Part shown: piece after piece, positions 22,117 to 33,400 of the stretch | Layout: the number at the start of each line of letters is the position of its first letter | How positions within the stretch are numbered: the first letter of the stretch is position 1 | Translations under genes and position numbers: made by a program | The notes under the pieces: model-generated | What the model saw: only the letters and a program-made list of their open reading frames with translations | What the model was told of the DNA's origin: nothing | Databases searched by the model: none | Source: Chelydra serpentina | Lineage: Eukaryota > Chordata > Testudines > Chelydridae | Length of the DNA stretch: 64,000 bases | Direction: 5' to 3' | NCBI GenBank assembly: GCA_037349315.1 | Contig: JBAIAC010000059.1 | Coordinates: forward strand, 23,158,501 to 23,222,500

Positions 22117-22517
22117 CAGGGGTGAAAGTAAGGCGGTATGGGCCGGTACAGTGTACAGGTAAAAAGTAGCCGCCAGTAGCAGCCCGTACCGCTGACTTTA
22201 ATATCGCTGCCCCTTTTGTGCCCTGCCCATCTGCGGCCGGCAGGGATGCTGATGGAGGGGGGCGCAAAAGGGGCAGCAACGACCCGGCAGCGACGACTTG
22301 CTTTAATGTTGTTACCCGGGGGAGGGGAGCAAAAGAAGTAGCTTCCCCGGGGCCATGATTTAAAAGGGCCCGGGGCTTTAAATCGCCATTGGAGCCCCGG
22401 GGCGGCACAGGCCAGGCAGCGCAGATGGGCTGGCTAGGGGATACTGAGCCTAGCACCGCCCCTTCCACCCAAGGCCCCGCCCCTTCCACAGCCCTGGTAA
22501 GAGCTCCATTTTACTTG
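22117..22517. mobile_element. Non-autonomous hAT-like element, 401 bp
   Basis: A perfect 8-bp duplication CATAAGGC (22109-22116 and 22518-22525) brackets a GC-rich insert starting caggggtgaaagtaa and ending ttttacttg. The terminal repeats match only in part, because the right end appears rearranged. The repeated phrase 'cggtatgggccggtacag' marks a dispersed family; a related 'ccggtacgctggaccgg' phrase occurs in the element at 41166-41715. Confidence 0.7.
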
Positions 22518-22525
22518 CATAAGGC

Positions 22526-24439
22526 CTATTAGCGGAGTAGGAGTAATTGCTCAATAAGTTAGCATCAGTAAGTAAACTAACAATGACCTTAAGTCACAAG
22601 ATGGCACAAGGCTTCATTTATTGTTCTGTAATAATCACAAGTGATGCAAACTGCTGATAGGTAACCACAAGACGCTAGTTTATAGCATCTTGGGATCTTT
22701 TAGATAGGACATCAGCAGACATCTGACCACAAGGATGCCATGGTACATAATTGATGTATATGCTAATGAGCTTGAGGTAAAAGGATTAATAACTTGTGGG
22801 GGAAGGGCACCCCAGCATTAGTAGGGTGAGGAACTACAACTAAGGAAAAGGGGCTGAAACCTCTCCTGAATATGCATTAGTCATAGCAGTGTCAGTATAA
22901 TGCATTATAAAAGTTGTATTCCAGCCTGTGTGCCTTGAGAGACATAGCTCTTGGGAGATGGCAGGATGGTGACCGATGGTGACGCTGGTGAGGGGACAGA
23001 CGATAGCTAACACTCCGCCTTGTTTTGGAAGGGACAGTGTAAGTATATGGATGCTCAGCTCATTCTGTATTGTCTCTACCTGCCTTGCGGAGTTAGCGCG
23101 TTTGTTTATAATCGTGTTATTAATACTGTTAGCAAAGTCACAAAGTGCGAGTGGGGCAGCTGTGCTCCACGAGGCTCAGGAAGCCGGACGATACTGGGTC
23201 TGATCTTGGGACAAAAACTGACCAAATTACAGTGTGTTAATCAGGGAAACCAAATTAATAACCTAATCAATAGATCAGGCAACAGCCTGCAGGATAAAGC
23301 CAGGATTGGAACTTGGAAGTGCGCTGGTACAGCACTTTGGCAGTTTTTCCAAATCTTTGCTCCCGACGTGTGAACAGAGGAGAAGAGTGGAATGGACACA
23401 CAGGCATGCATGTACACACTGGAAAGAGTTTTCACTACTTATGGGCAGAACTGAAAGGGGAGGCCAAATTATGGATCTCATGGTGACATGTACTCGCCTT
23501 TGGCACTTTCCATCAAAAGCATTGGCCCCTTCCAGACAAGGACTATTCTATGAATGAATCCAGTGGTCCTGGCACAAGTCTTGGCTGTAGTAACATGCAG
23601 GATACACATGATCAGTCCAGCTATTTGATAAGTGGGAGATGGGGGACTCTTCCAGCTCCTCTAATGTCTGATGCCAACCGGCAGATGCAGCCAGTGTTGG
23701 ACCAGGCATTGGGGCAGCTTCAAGGGGTGGGGAGGAAAATGTAATCTCTGCCGAGAAGGACTTTCAGCTGAAACAGGCTCAACACAGCCTCTTCTGGCCA
23801 AGGAGGAGGCTCCCTTTTGACTCACCTGAGAGAGCAACTGCCTACAGCCCACGAAGATCCCAAGGCATGGCCAGGGTTCTGCGCAGAACACAAACAGAAA
23901 CAGCAAGTCCAATGAGCGCTTGGGGGATTCTGCAAACTGTGCCAACTAGACATGCCAACTCAGCCAAACTGACCCATTATAAATATCCTGTGTAATAGAG
24001 CACCAAATGGCTGCAGGTTGTGCATCCACTGTCCCAAGTGACTGATGCAAATGATCTAGAACGATCCCTTTATATTAGCCACTTTCCTAAATCACGGCTA
24101 AACTTTTCACGTCCAAACTGCATGCCACACTGGGACTCAGAAAATGGCTTTAGAACTCTGCACATAACTGGAGCACTCTGATCATCTCTCAGGAGTGTCA
24201 CACCCCTAGCGACACTACTGTGATGGTTTCATTAAATCTTATGTATTCATTTTCCTGTGTTCCACAGCTGCAATGAGACACTCAGTTCAGTGCCCTGATT
24301 ATACTTCACAAGTGATCAAAGCCCCCCTCTGCCTTTGGGTTCAGAACCATTCCTGTGACATGCTGTCATTGCCTAGAAAAAAATGCTGCCTGCCGTGACT
24401 TGTGTTGCTTAATTAATTAAGCATGTCCTCACCAGGACT
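22526..24439. other. Intergenic, no recognised gene
   Basis: I saw no coding exon or named repeat. A stretch near 22540-22960 (aagtaaactaacaatgacct and neighbouring text) reads like old LTR or UTR sequence, but I cannot support a family. Confidence 0.4.
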
Positions 24440-24709
24440 GTTTGCACCCATATAACTGCCGGTGTGGGGCATTGTGGGATAGTTTCTGAAAGGCAACAAC
24501 AGTCAATGTAAGCAACGCAATGTCTACACTGACAGAAGTCGATGTAGTTAGGTCAACGCAAAGTGCTACGCCTCTCGCAGAGGTGGAGTTATTAAGTTGG
24601 TGTAGGGGGTGTTACATCAGTGGGAGCTACATTTTAGTGTAGACGCTTACGGAGCTAGGTCGATGTAAGCTGTCTAGCATTGACCTAACTCTGTAGTGTA
24701 GACCAGGGC
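24440..24709. mobile_element. Harbinger-related MITE
   Basis: The right end 'gacctaactctgtagtgtag' then accagggc is nearly identical to the right end of the 5 kb Harbinger, and TAA follows at 24710-24712. The interior repeats 'gtctacactgacagaagtcg' and 'gtgtagacgcttacggagct'. The left boundary is unclear, so it may be truncated. It was probably mobilised by a transposase such as the one at 4762-6057. Confidence 0.75.
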
Positions 24710-24712
24710 TAA

Positions 24713-26700
24713 GAGACAGCAACTTTCTTATTAAGGGTGTTAACTGCAAATTCTGGCTGCACTTGGGGGTAATTAGAATATAAAGCACTGAAGATTTTTC
24801 TTCTGAGCACTCCCCACAAAGAAAGAGGAGGCAGCCCTGGTCATGCGTTATTCAGTCATGGAACTGCTATGTACTGCAAGGCAGACTCCTATGGAACGTA
24901 TTCTTATGTCCACACTATACTCTACACAACTAAAGCCAAATTAGACATGCCACAAGCAAACTTGTTTTGGGGCTGCAGCTTCTAAATACGGTGTCATAAG
25001 CAAACCCCCACATGAAGCATGTCCGCAAGCTGGATCACAGGTAGATATGTTCTCAAATAATGGCTACATGATCGACAACAACAACAATACAATCAACAAT
25101 ACGGGGATAGATTCAGCTTATGAATGCAGTAGAGACTGCAGTAGGCCCTGAGGTTAGAATGGAGAGAGGTTCTCTCAGAGAAATGTACCCATATTTTAGG
25201 AGCTCAGCAGGGACCAAGAGTACAAATGCATGAGGGAAGGGGGAAAAATTAAAGGGCAACTTCCCCCCATCCACCACCATGGTTCTGCGCACGTACGCTT
25301 GCAGTAACTTAACACTGCCCACTTCTAGAGAGGAAAACCTGAAGGAGAGTAGTCCCCACAATTCCCATCTAGCATAACGGCCCCTTGGGGTTGGTAGCTT
25401 ACAGCAGCCCTGAGGCCACTCCAGTTTTTGCCAGGGGCCTGACCTGGCCATTGGCAACCACAGGGAAGCATGAAGGTGGCTCTGATGCAATTGATTATCG
25501 AGCCCTAGGTGTTCAACTCAGGTGAGTGAGAAAAAGAAGATGTGCTAGCGAGTGCACAAGGGACTTCCTAGTTACTGTTGGCTTTTATGGTGGATTCAGT
25601 CCCTTGCTCGTACGGAATGTTTTCCCTGGCAGAAGTTGCTCTTGTCTTGGCAGATTAAATTTTTTTTGTCCATTGCTGTGAACACTAGTTTCCAGAGAAA
25701 ATGCTCCTTTAGTGCAGAGCAAAAGTAAAACTTGTATTCCTTGCTCTCTCTCCTCTCAGTCCTGTCACCTCCCTGGGGCCCGGAGAGGTGGGGATTTCTC
25801 TTTTTCCCAGCACTTCAGATTCACCATTTATTTCCCCCTCAGTTCAAATGAGCAGCAGGTGCTCATTTGACTCCCACCATCAGTCTGAAAGGTGATCCCT
25901 CTTTCCTTGCACCCTGGCGATTGCTGCGCATTTCCCTCAGCCGATTTACAGAGGTGCTAGCACCACCGGACAGATTCTCGGTGTCCACCAGCTCCCGCCT
26001 TAACGCTTAAGGCCAGATTTTCAGAAGAGTTTAGCACATGCAGAGCCCTGGAAAAGTCTGGCCACCTCTTCAAACACTTAAGTAGGAGCTATGCTCTTCC
26101 AAACCTCCAGCCCTGTGTGTTTTGCCTGAGCTAATTAAAAGGAGATCTGTCTATATTTTCATCTGTACAACCCGTTCTGAATTGGCTGCGTCAATATTAG
26201 ATGTTGTCTTTTCTTGCTGAACGAGGCAGGAACTTGTTTTTCTAGTACAGGATGCCAATCCCTCATTGTACTGGAAGTTCTGCCGACAGCGTGCACACAA
26301 GCTCACAGAGGGACCCCAAGAAGCTGCTTTCCAGCAGCCTGTGTGAAGGTAGGATTTTTGTTTTAAACGAGCCACCAATAAGGTTAGGGGAGGGGGAAAT
26401 TTAGGAACAAAAATGCTTCTTTTGGGGAGTCAAGTAACATCTGCAGCTTGTGGGTGCCTGTACCACTATAAATGTGCTGTTCCTTGCGGGCTGCCCATCC
26501 CCTCCTGGTGCTACCTGCCGCAAGGGTGCACTCTTCTAGATGTAACCTTATTTTAGGATGGGTAGAGGAATGGGAAGAAGAGAAAGATGCTGAGACTAGT
26601 GTTTTTCTTTCTGCTGACAGCATGTGTGGGTGGGATTTTTTTGGTGTTGTACAATTTGTTGTTATTCAAGAGATCACCTGCCAATGTACCTAAGTGAAAG
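24713..26700. other. Intergenic, no recognised gene
   Basis: Only short frames without motifs. 'ggccagattttcagaagagt' near 26009 is a possible single arm of a dispersed palindromic repeat. Confidence 0.4.
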
Positions 26701-26950
26701 AAAGGCAGTGTGATCTAGTGGTGAGGGACTGGGTCAAGACTCATGAGACCTGGGTTCTAGTCGCAACTCTGTCACCCACCTTCTGTGTAACCTTGAGCAA
26801 ATCACCTCACTTTCCTCACCTATGCTTTTTCCTGCCTGTTTAGATTGTTAAGCTTTTTGGGGCAAGAATTCTCTCTCATTATGTGTCTGTACAGTGCCTA
26901 GCACAAGGGGGGGAGGGTATAATCACAACGGAGGCCTCTAATATAATGTA
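26701..26950 (+). mobile_element. MIR/CORE-type SINE
   Basis: It has a tRNA-like head ('cagtgtgatctagtggtgag', 'gacctgggttctagtcgcaa', the latter resembling a B box). The CORE region follows ('tgtgtaaccttgagcaaatc'), then a tail 'agattgttaagctttttggg' and 'gtacagtgcctagcacaa'. It is near full length, sense orientation. Confidence 0.8.
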
Positions 26951-27297
26951 ACGAACAGGAGCAACAATGAGAAAGGGACACAATTTGATTTTTTAAAAAT
27001 GGATCTGGTTTCCTGAGTGGGCCTGCTATTGAAGACAGATTCGTGAACACAATTCCCCAAGATAACAACAGCCAGTTAAGACATTTTTTTTTAAAGACAC
27101 AAGGTCCATATTAAGAGCTAAATTGTGTCTGACATCAAGTTAATTGACATGTTTTCTAAAACAACGCACTCCTCTTCCCCCCCGCCCCGCGCACCCACCT
27201 GCAATGTAGACAAGTCTTCAGTGGCCACAGTGTGCAGAGCATCACTACCCCCATCCCTGCTGGGCTCTGTGGAAACAGGCTCTGAAGGGGGAGAAGC

Positions 27298-27611
27298 CAG
27301 TAGCGTAGCCGGGGGGGGGGGAGCAGGGGGAGCAGTCGCTCCCCCTGTGAGCAGAAGCGGCGCCTTAAAAAGGAAGTGGAGCCTTTTTTTTAGCAGAGCT
27401 AAGTGCATCTTCTTGCACTCACCCGGCGGCACTCTGGGTCTTCAGCGGCATTTTGGCGGCGGGTACCACCAAAGACCCGGAGTGAGTGAGGACCCACCGC
27501 TGAAGTGCCACCAAAGACCCGGAGCGTCACCAGGTGAGTACAGGGGGAGCCTGGGGAGGCGCCTTTTTATAGCGCCACTCCCCCTGTGCTCCGGACCTGC
27601 CTACACTACTG
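27298..27611. mobile_element. GC-rich hAT-like element, copy 2 (CAGTAGCGTAGCC family)
   Basis: The ends are cagtagcgtagcc and, inverted, cagtagtgtaggc. The duplication is a perfect GGAGAAGC (27290-27297 and 27612-27619). The right part has the shared gtgagtacagggggag and ggcgcctttttatagcgcc. Confidence 0.87.
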
Positions 27612-27619
27612 GGAGAAGC

Positions 27620-29272
27620 CCAGTTTAATCTTAGTAAGGATTGCCTGCAAGTGATTTTCAGAAAATGTTCTGCCTGTGCTGAACCATCCTTGACACCAAT
27701 GGGGCTGCAGAGGGTCACTGGAGGCAGAATTTGGTCTGTAGTTTGAACCTGCTGCACTAGGTGGCTGGCTGTGTACCATGACCTGGCAGGTAAAGCCACC
27801 CCCACCCAGTTAGCATTTAATTCTTTAGGATTTTTTCTCCTCTGAATGAATAACCCAAGTACACCACTAATCTTAGAGCCTTTGTCCATGGAGCAGGCTC
27901 TGAAACTATAGAGGAGACTTGGGACCTGATCCAAAGCTCACCGAAGTCAGTAGAATTTGGTGTTTCAAATGCCCTTCCAGATACAGGTCTTTCCACTAAG
28001 TCAGTCTTTCCAGTCAGTTGAAATCAGAGCTGAGCACTAGCAGCAGCAGTGCCAACTCTAGCGGGTACAGGATAACTTAGGAAGGTGTTAGCCCATCTCC
28101 CTCTCCTCCTCTGATCTCCAGTGTCCTCACGGCTCACCCCGAGTGGTGGGTGACTGCGTTCTGGGCTAGGGTTTGTAAGAGAGCAGGCGTCGATCATTTC
28201 TCCTGTCAGAGTATTTCCAACTGAGAATAGCATGGGAGGATAATGTTAGGGCATCCCCAGCTCATGGCATTTCATAAGAAGTCACTTGAGTGCCAATGTT
28301 GGATTCAAGTGGCAAAGTTTTAGCCAGAAGAATTGTCTCTCTCCTCTTGTAGGTTTCAATAAGACTTTCATGTCAGCTGCCCTCCCCCACTTTTCTAAAG
28401 GCATCCAGGTGCCATAAACCCTGATATTTCAGGCTCCCTGTTAGCCGGTGAGCTTCATGTATATGCAGGGGTCACACCTCCTTTACAAGACTGCTTTGCA
28501 CCTACACCAATTCCAATTTGCCAAACTACACCAATTCCATCAGCGTCACTATGGCCACCTGTGAGTTAAGCAGAAGGTAGGTTAGGTTCCTTGACTGAAC
28601 AGAAGTTTGAGGTTGGGCTGATGAGCTGACGAAGAGAGTTCGGTGGGCAGATGGGGTTATACCTAAAGCCCCAAACCAATGAGAAGCTTCTTGCACTGTC
28701 ACTGCTGGCTGACTAGAGCCCTGTCTACACCATGTATCAACAGTGGAGCTGAAACGGTGGTAGCAGTGGTGGGAAACCATAGGAAAAATACCCTAGTGCA
28801 GCCAACAGCCCATTTCTAGATGTAGGAATTACGTGCATTGAGGAGGCTTTTGTATAAAAAGAGGAGAGAACATTTGGCTGAAATTTCTTTTGGGCTTTGT
28901 TTACACTGTGGAACTAGGCACCAGGTTCCTGGAACAGCTGTTATCCAAAGTTCCTGGGAACTGTTTCTTGGCTGCTGCTGGAGACTGATATGCTGATAAA
29001 AATGGGGTAAATTGTACTCTTCCTTTCAAGGGCTAGTGATTTAACCCCATCTTAAGTAGCCCAAACCAGAAACCAACTATAACCCCTTGCCAACCATGGT
29101 GCTACTCTGGAAAGTGTGGGGCTATAAACCATCTCCTTGTCTCCTGCTCTTCACAATTCCCTTGTACTGGACCACTCCCCCCACCTCCCGGAAAAGCTGA
29201 TCTAGGGCCCCAATGGAAGCCATGTGGAGAGCTCCATTGGCAGCCCTGAATCCTTCCTTCTCTCTCTTACAG
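27620..29272. other. Upstream flank of the synaptotagmin-like gene
   Basis: No coding exon is recognised. The promoter and any non-coding first exon should be here, but I see no clear TATA box or CpG island. 'gagccctgtctacacc' (28713) and 'gggctttgtttacactgtgg' (28893) look like single ends of Harbinger-type MITEs. Confidence 0.4.
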
Positions 29273-29450
29273 GTCGGGGAGATGACACAAGAGGACTCCA
29301 TTCTGCTTCACTTGCAGAGTTTGCAGCTGCCCTTTTCCGACACCTGGAAGTATGGGATTTTGGCATTAGCCATCCTCCTGGTTTTGGTGGCGCTAACCAT
29401 TTTAAGCTGCCAAATGCACCAGTGCCAGAAACTGAGAAAACTTGGGAGAA
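29273..29450 (+). CDS. Synaptotagmin-like exon 1 (membrane segment)
   Basis: The acceptor is ctctctcttacag and the donor gtaagt, so a non-coding exon may lie upstream. The ATG at 29282 gives MTQEDSILLHLQ. If the acceptor is not used, an in-frame ATG at 29213 would add 23 residues. The hydrophobic helix is residues about 24-43, followed by CQMHQCQKLRKLG, where the cysteines could be palmitoylated. The exon ends in phase 1. Confidence 0.75.
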
Positions 29451-30423
29451 GTAAGTGCCAGGCGACAGTACACACCAGCCACAAACAGTCTCGGTGTCTA
29501 TGATACTTCACCCTTAACAAAGGACCTTCACACGGGAGCAAACTGAAGGACCGAGCACAAATGTGCCAAGACAGACGTTCTTATCCTTCAGACTGCAAGC
29601 TCTTCAGGTCAGGGACTATCTCTGGCTATGTGTCTGCACTATGGAAGCCTTTGGGTGCTACCACAATGTGCACATACAAGGGCTTCCTGCCTCCCAGCCC
29701 GTTTCCTCCTCTTGAGTCCATAGTGAGGCTGTAGTGCAGAATTCACAAAATGTATTCCTTGCCAAAGGAAGACAGGAGAAGGGCTATATTCCAGCTTACC
29801 TGGAGCTCTTTAAATCGAGACATAGACATGCCAAAGGAAGAACAAAGTAGGAGTTTTATTAGTCACGTCTGCACTTACTGAACTCCCAAAGTCTTATCTC
29901 AGGATCAGTGTAGTGCCAGGGATGGATTCACAAAGCAACAGGGAATCAGCTCCCTGCTCAGCTCTACCTTCCCTGCAGGCTGCAAATAAGCACAAGGGGC
30001 AGGATTAATGCCCTCCTGGAGGACTCTCCCTCCTTTATGAGCATGAAGATAAGCAAATCTGTGAGCCCTGCTGGCCTTCTTTGATGTGTATTTAAAATGT
30101 AATTGACGCCACATGATGGGGGCCAGGACATTTCTGTACCGGAGCCAAATTTGGGATTTTAATCTCTGGCAGGAGCATTTGCCATTTAGAAGGTGGGGCG
30201 TGGATAAGAAATGGCACTTAATATGTTTCCTAGGGCAGTTTGAACAATTTCCTGCTTTAGAACAATTTCCTGCTTTAGAACAACTCTATATGGGGAGACA
30301 GGGCAGGGTTAAGTGGGAGTGAGGGGCAGTGCTGCCCCCCTCCTCTACTACAAGCAGAGGGAGAGCTCTCTGTACTCCCCTTGGCTTGGGGAAGCACCTG
30401 CCCCATAACTCCTCCTCCCCTGG

Positions 30424-30459
<36 letters not shown>

Positions 30460-33400
30460 TCCCCCCGGCCCCTACCCCCATTTCAATCTACTTTAACACC
30501 TGGGACAAGGTTACATGCTAGATCTGGGTTTTCCATAAGATTCCCAAAGTGCAGCAGCTTATTCTGAGTGTCCCTCTGCGATCCTGATCCTGTTGTCCCC
30601 AGGCAGCACAAAAGTAATCACCCTCTTGCAGCAGCAAAGCTCTATGTTTATTAATTTGCCTAATCCCCCTCCGAGATGGGCAGAGGAACCTGATTCCTCC
30701 GGTTAATACGAAGTTACCTCTATGTGTGAGGAGAGAATGGAGGGGAAGGCAACTTCCCCTTATTGAACATGTGTTGCTTACTGGTTCTTCCTCTTACAAT
30801 GGCCCATTGCATTTGCACCCAGAAACTCCAGAGCACACAGGATGTACCATCACTCCAGCCAGCAGCTGCTTCAATGTTACCAGCCCAAAGACATTAGCAA
30901 AACTTCTTCCCACGTCTGTCTGTCACAGCTTGAATCAGCCCATCTGTCATCTCACACCGCCCCCCCCCCCCCCAGGGACACTGGTCTTAGGGTCACTTCC
31001 TCATTGCCAAGCCTGACACTTCTAGTTTCCTATTCATCCCAGTCTCATCAATCCTAGTGTGCTTGGATCATTTTTTCAAGCAAAGAAACAATATTCTCTT
31101 TCACATATGCCCTTTCTTCCCCCTTCCTTCCCTACCCGTGACAAGTTCAGACACTGACCTGAAATGTTAAGATAATCATGGAGTTTGATTTTCCCTTGTA
31201 TGGGATTATCAAATCTCAAGCATTATGTGAATATATCTTCCTAGAATTCTCTGGTTTTCACTTTTGCCCTAAATGGGTAACAAGCCACCTCATGAAGTTT
31301 GGGATAATGTTCTGTACCAGCTGAGACCTCTGGCCAATACCTTGGCTATGGCAGTGATCCATACTGGATCCTTCAGAGGAAACGAATCTCCCCAATAATA
31401 GGCCTTGCTAACTGCAGTGTTGTACCTGGAGGGGAAGAGAAGGTGATGGTGAATTCCTGTCCCATTCCTGCAACGACTCTCAAAATCCTGGCCAGGCTCT
31501 TAAAGCAACTAGTGATTTTGGGTGGCTTGATTTTTAGGTGTCCAGTTTGAAGGGTCTGATTTTCAGAGGGCAGGTCCTTGGCACTTCTGAAACTCCAGCT
31601 CTTTGAAAGGCATCTCAGATTGGGCATCCAAAAATCACCTTTGAAAACCTTGGCCCCTGGCTTTGTATTGACAGATGTCATCTCCAGGCTGCTGCACTAA
31701 TTTTTGCTGTTGTTCCCACAGAGAAGAACTACCTTAGTGAAGCCTGTAAGTACACAAAGGCAGAGAATGGCATCCTGGGGAATAAACTGAGATCAGCTCT
31801 CCTTGACATTGCTAAGCAAAGCCTTCCTGACGTCAAGGCAAGTGTGCTAACCCCAGGGCACCCACAGAAGGCCAAAGGTGTTGTTTTGATTACAAAGCAA
31901 AAGGGTCAGAACTGAGAAGTGGTTGACCAATTTCCAAGGGGGCAAAATACTCTGCATCATAAGGGGGCTTCTCTTCTGCAAATGGGAAGGAAGCAGATGC
32001 TGAAGGAAATCCCACATTTCCCAGGCTTGGCTAATCAACAGCACAATTATAGAAGTGACTGGGACACAGTAAAGGGAGATTTCTAATCCCAGCTAGATTC
32101 GAGCATGGTGTGGGCAGTGCTGTGGAAAGATTCTTCACAATCTTCCAGGGTACTTTCATCTTCCTGACCTCCAGCATCTCCTGTTAATCAAGCCCTGTGC
32201 CTCTCTCAAGTGCAAAAACAAACTGAGTTCAATTACATGAGGCCTGTGGTGATGGGGAGAAAAAATCCAATAGGTACGTGGGGCTGACATCACAGAAGTC
32301 ATTTCCCTTATGATCTAATCCAGATTTGAACCTAGTTTGAACCTAGGAATAAGAAGCCAAGGCATCAAACCACTGAGACATCAAATTTCTCTTTTCACTG
32401 GCCCCATTCAATCACATTATTCTCTTGGTATTGCGATCCACACTGATTTCACAATGATACTTTACTTGGGTAATCACTCCCCACCACACCTCAGCCTCCA
32501 AAGACAGGAGTATTGCTGGAGAGTCTACATACTTCTGGGAGACAAATTCAGCTTGGATCTCTCTTATGTGAAGCTGTCTGGGGGTATGAGCAGCTCCAAC
32601 TGGAAATGGCATTACACCCACTTTTAGCAATGAGCCCTGGAGAAGAACCCTTTCCTCCATTTCCTAGAGCTTTCAGAACTGCAAGTGGGCATGAGAGAGA
32701 GAGAGTCAGGGGCTAGGAGAGATTCAAGATACAGAAGGAGCAATATCTGGAGAGCATAAAGGAAAACTTCCTCCTGTTTGTTTACAATCTTGATTTCTGT
32801 CTCCTGTTTGTCTCTCCACCTCTTAGTCCCTCCTCTGACTTGAACTGACTTTTGTTCTTACTTGAACACTCTCTAATCTCCCCCTTCTCATTTCTTCCTG
32901 GTTCCCTCTCCACTCATGTAGTACCTTCTCTGCTTACCACAGCAGATGCCGCTTCTGCCATGGCCCAAAGTGAACCTGAATCGCTCTGGTTCATGGTGAG
33001 CTTGTGGAGAGTCCCAGCAGTAGCGTAGCCAGAGGGGGAGCAGGGGGAGCGGCCGCTCCCCCTCTGAGCAGAAGCGGCGCCTTAAAAAGGAAGCTTCTTT
33101 TTAAGTGCCGCTTCTTGCACTCACCCGGCGGCGCTCCGGATCTTCGGCGGCATTTCGGCTCTCGGCTAGGGTGACCAGACAGCAAGTGTGAAAAATCGGG
33201 ACGGGGGTGGGCGGTAATAGGAGCCTATATAAGAAAAAGACCCAAAAATTGGGACTGTCCCTATAAAATCGGGACCTCTGGTCACCCTAATTTCGGCGGC
33301 AGGTACCACCGAAGACCCGGGCGAGCGAGGACCTGCCTCTGAAGTGCTGCTGAAGACCTGGAGCGCCGCTGGGTGAGTACAGGGGGAGGCACCTTTTTGT

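Noticed and set aside
22013..22489. A 158-codon antisense frame
   Set aside because: It lies over the 401-bp element at 22117-22517 and has no family motif.
27118..27628. A 167-codon + frame
   Set aside because: Mostly within the hAT-like copy 2 with perfect target duplications; low-complexity Gly/Pro translation.
31722..31747. Micro-exon ending at the internal GTAAGT (31748)
   Set aside because: It would be only 26 bp and would not keep the frame with the next exon, while the GC donor at 31838 does.
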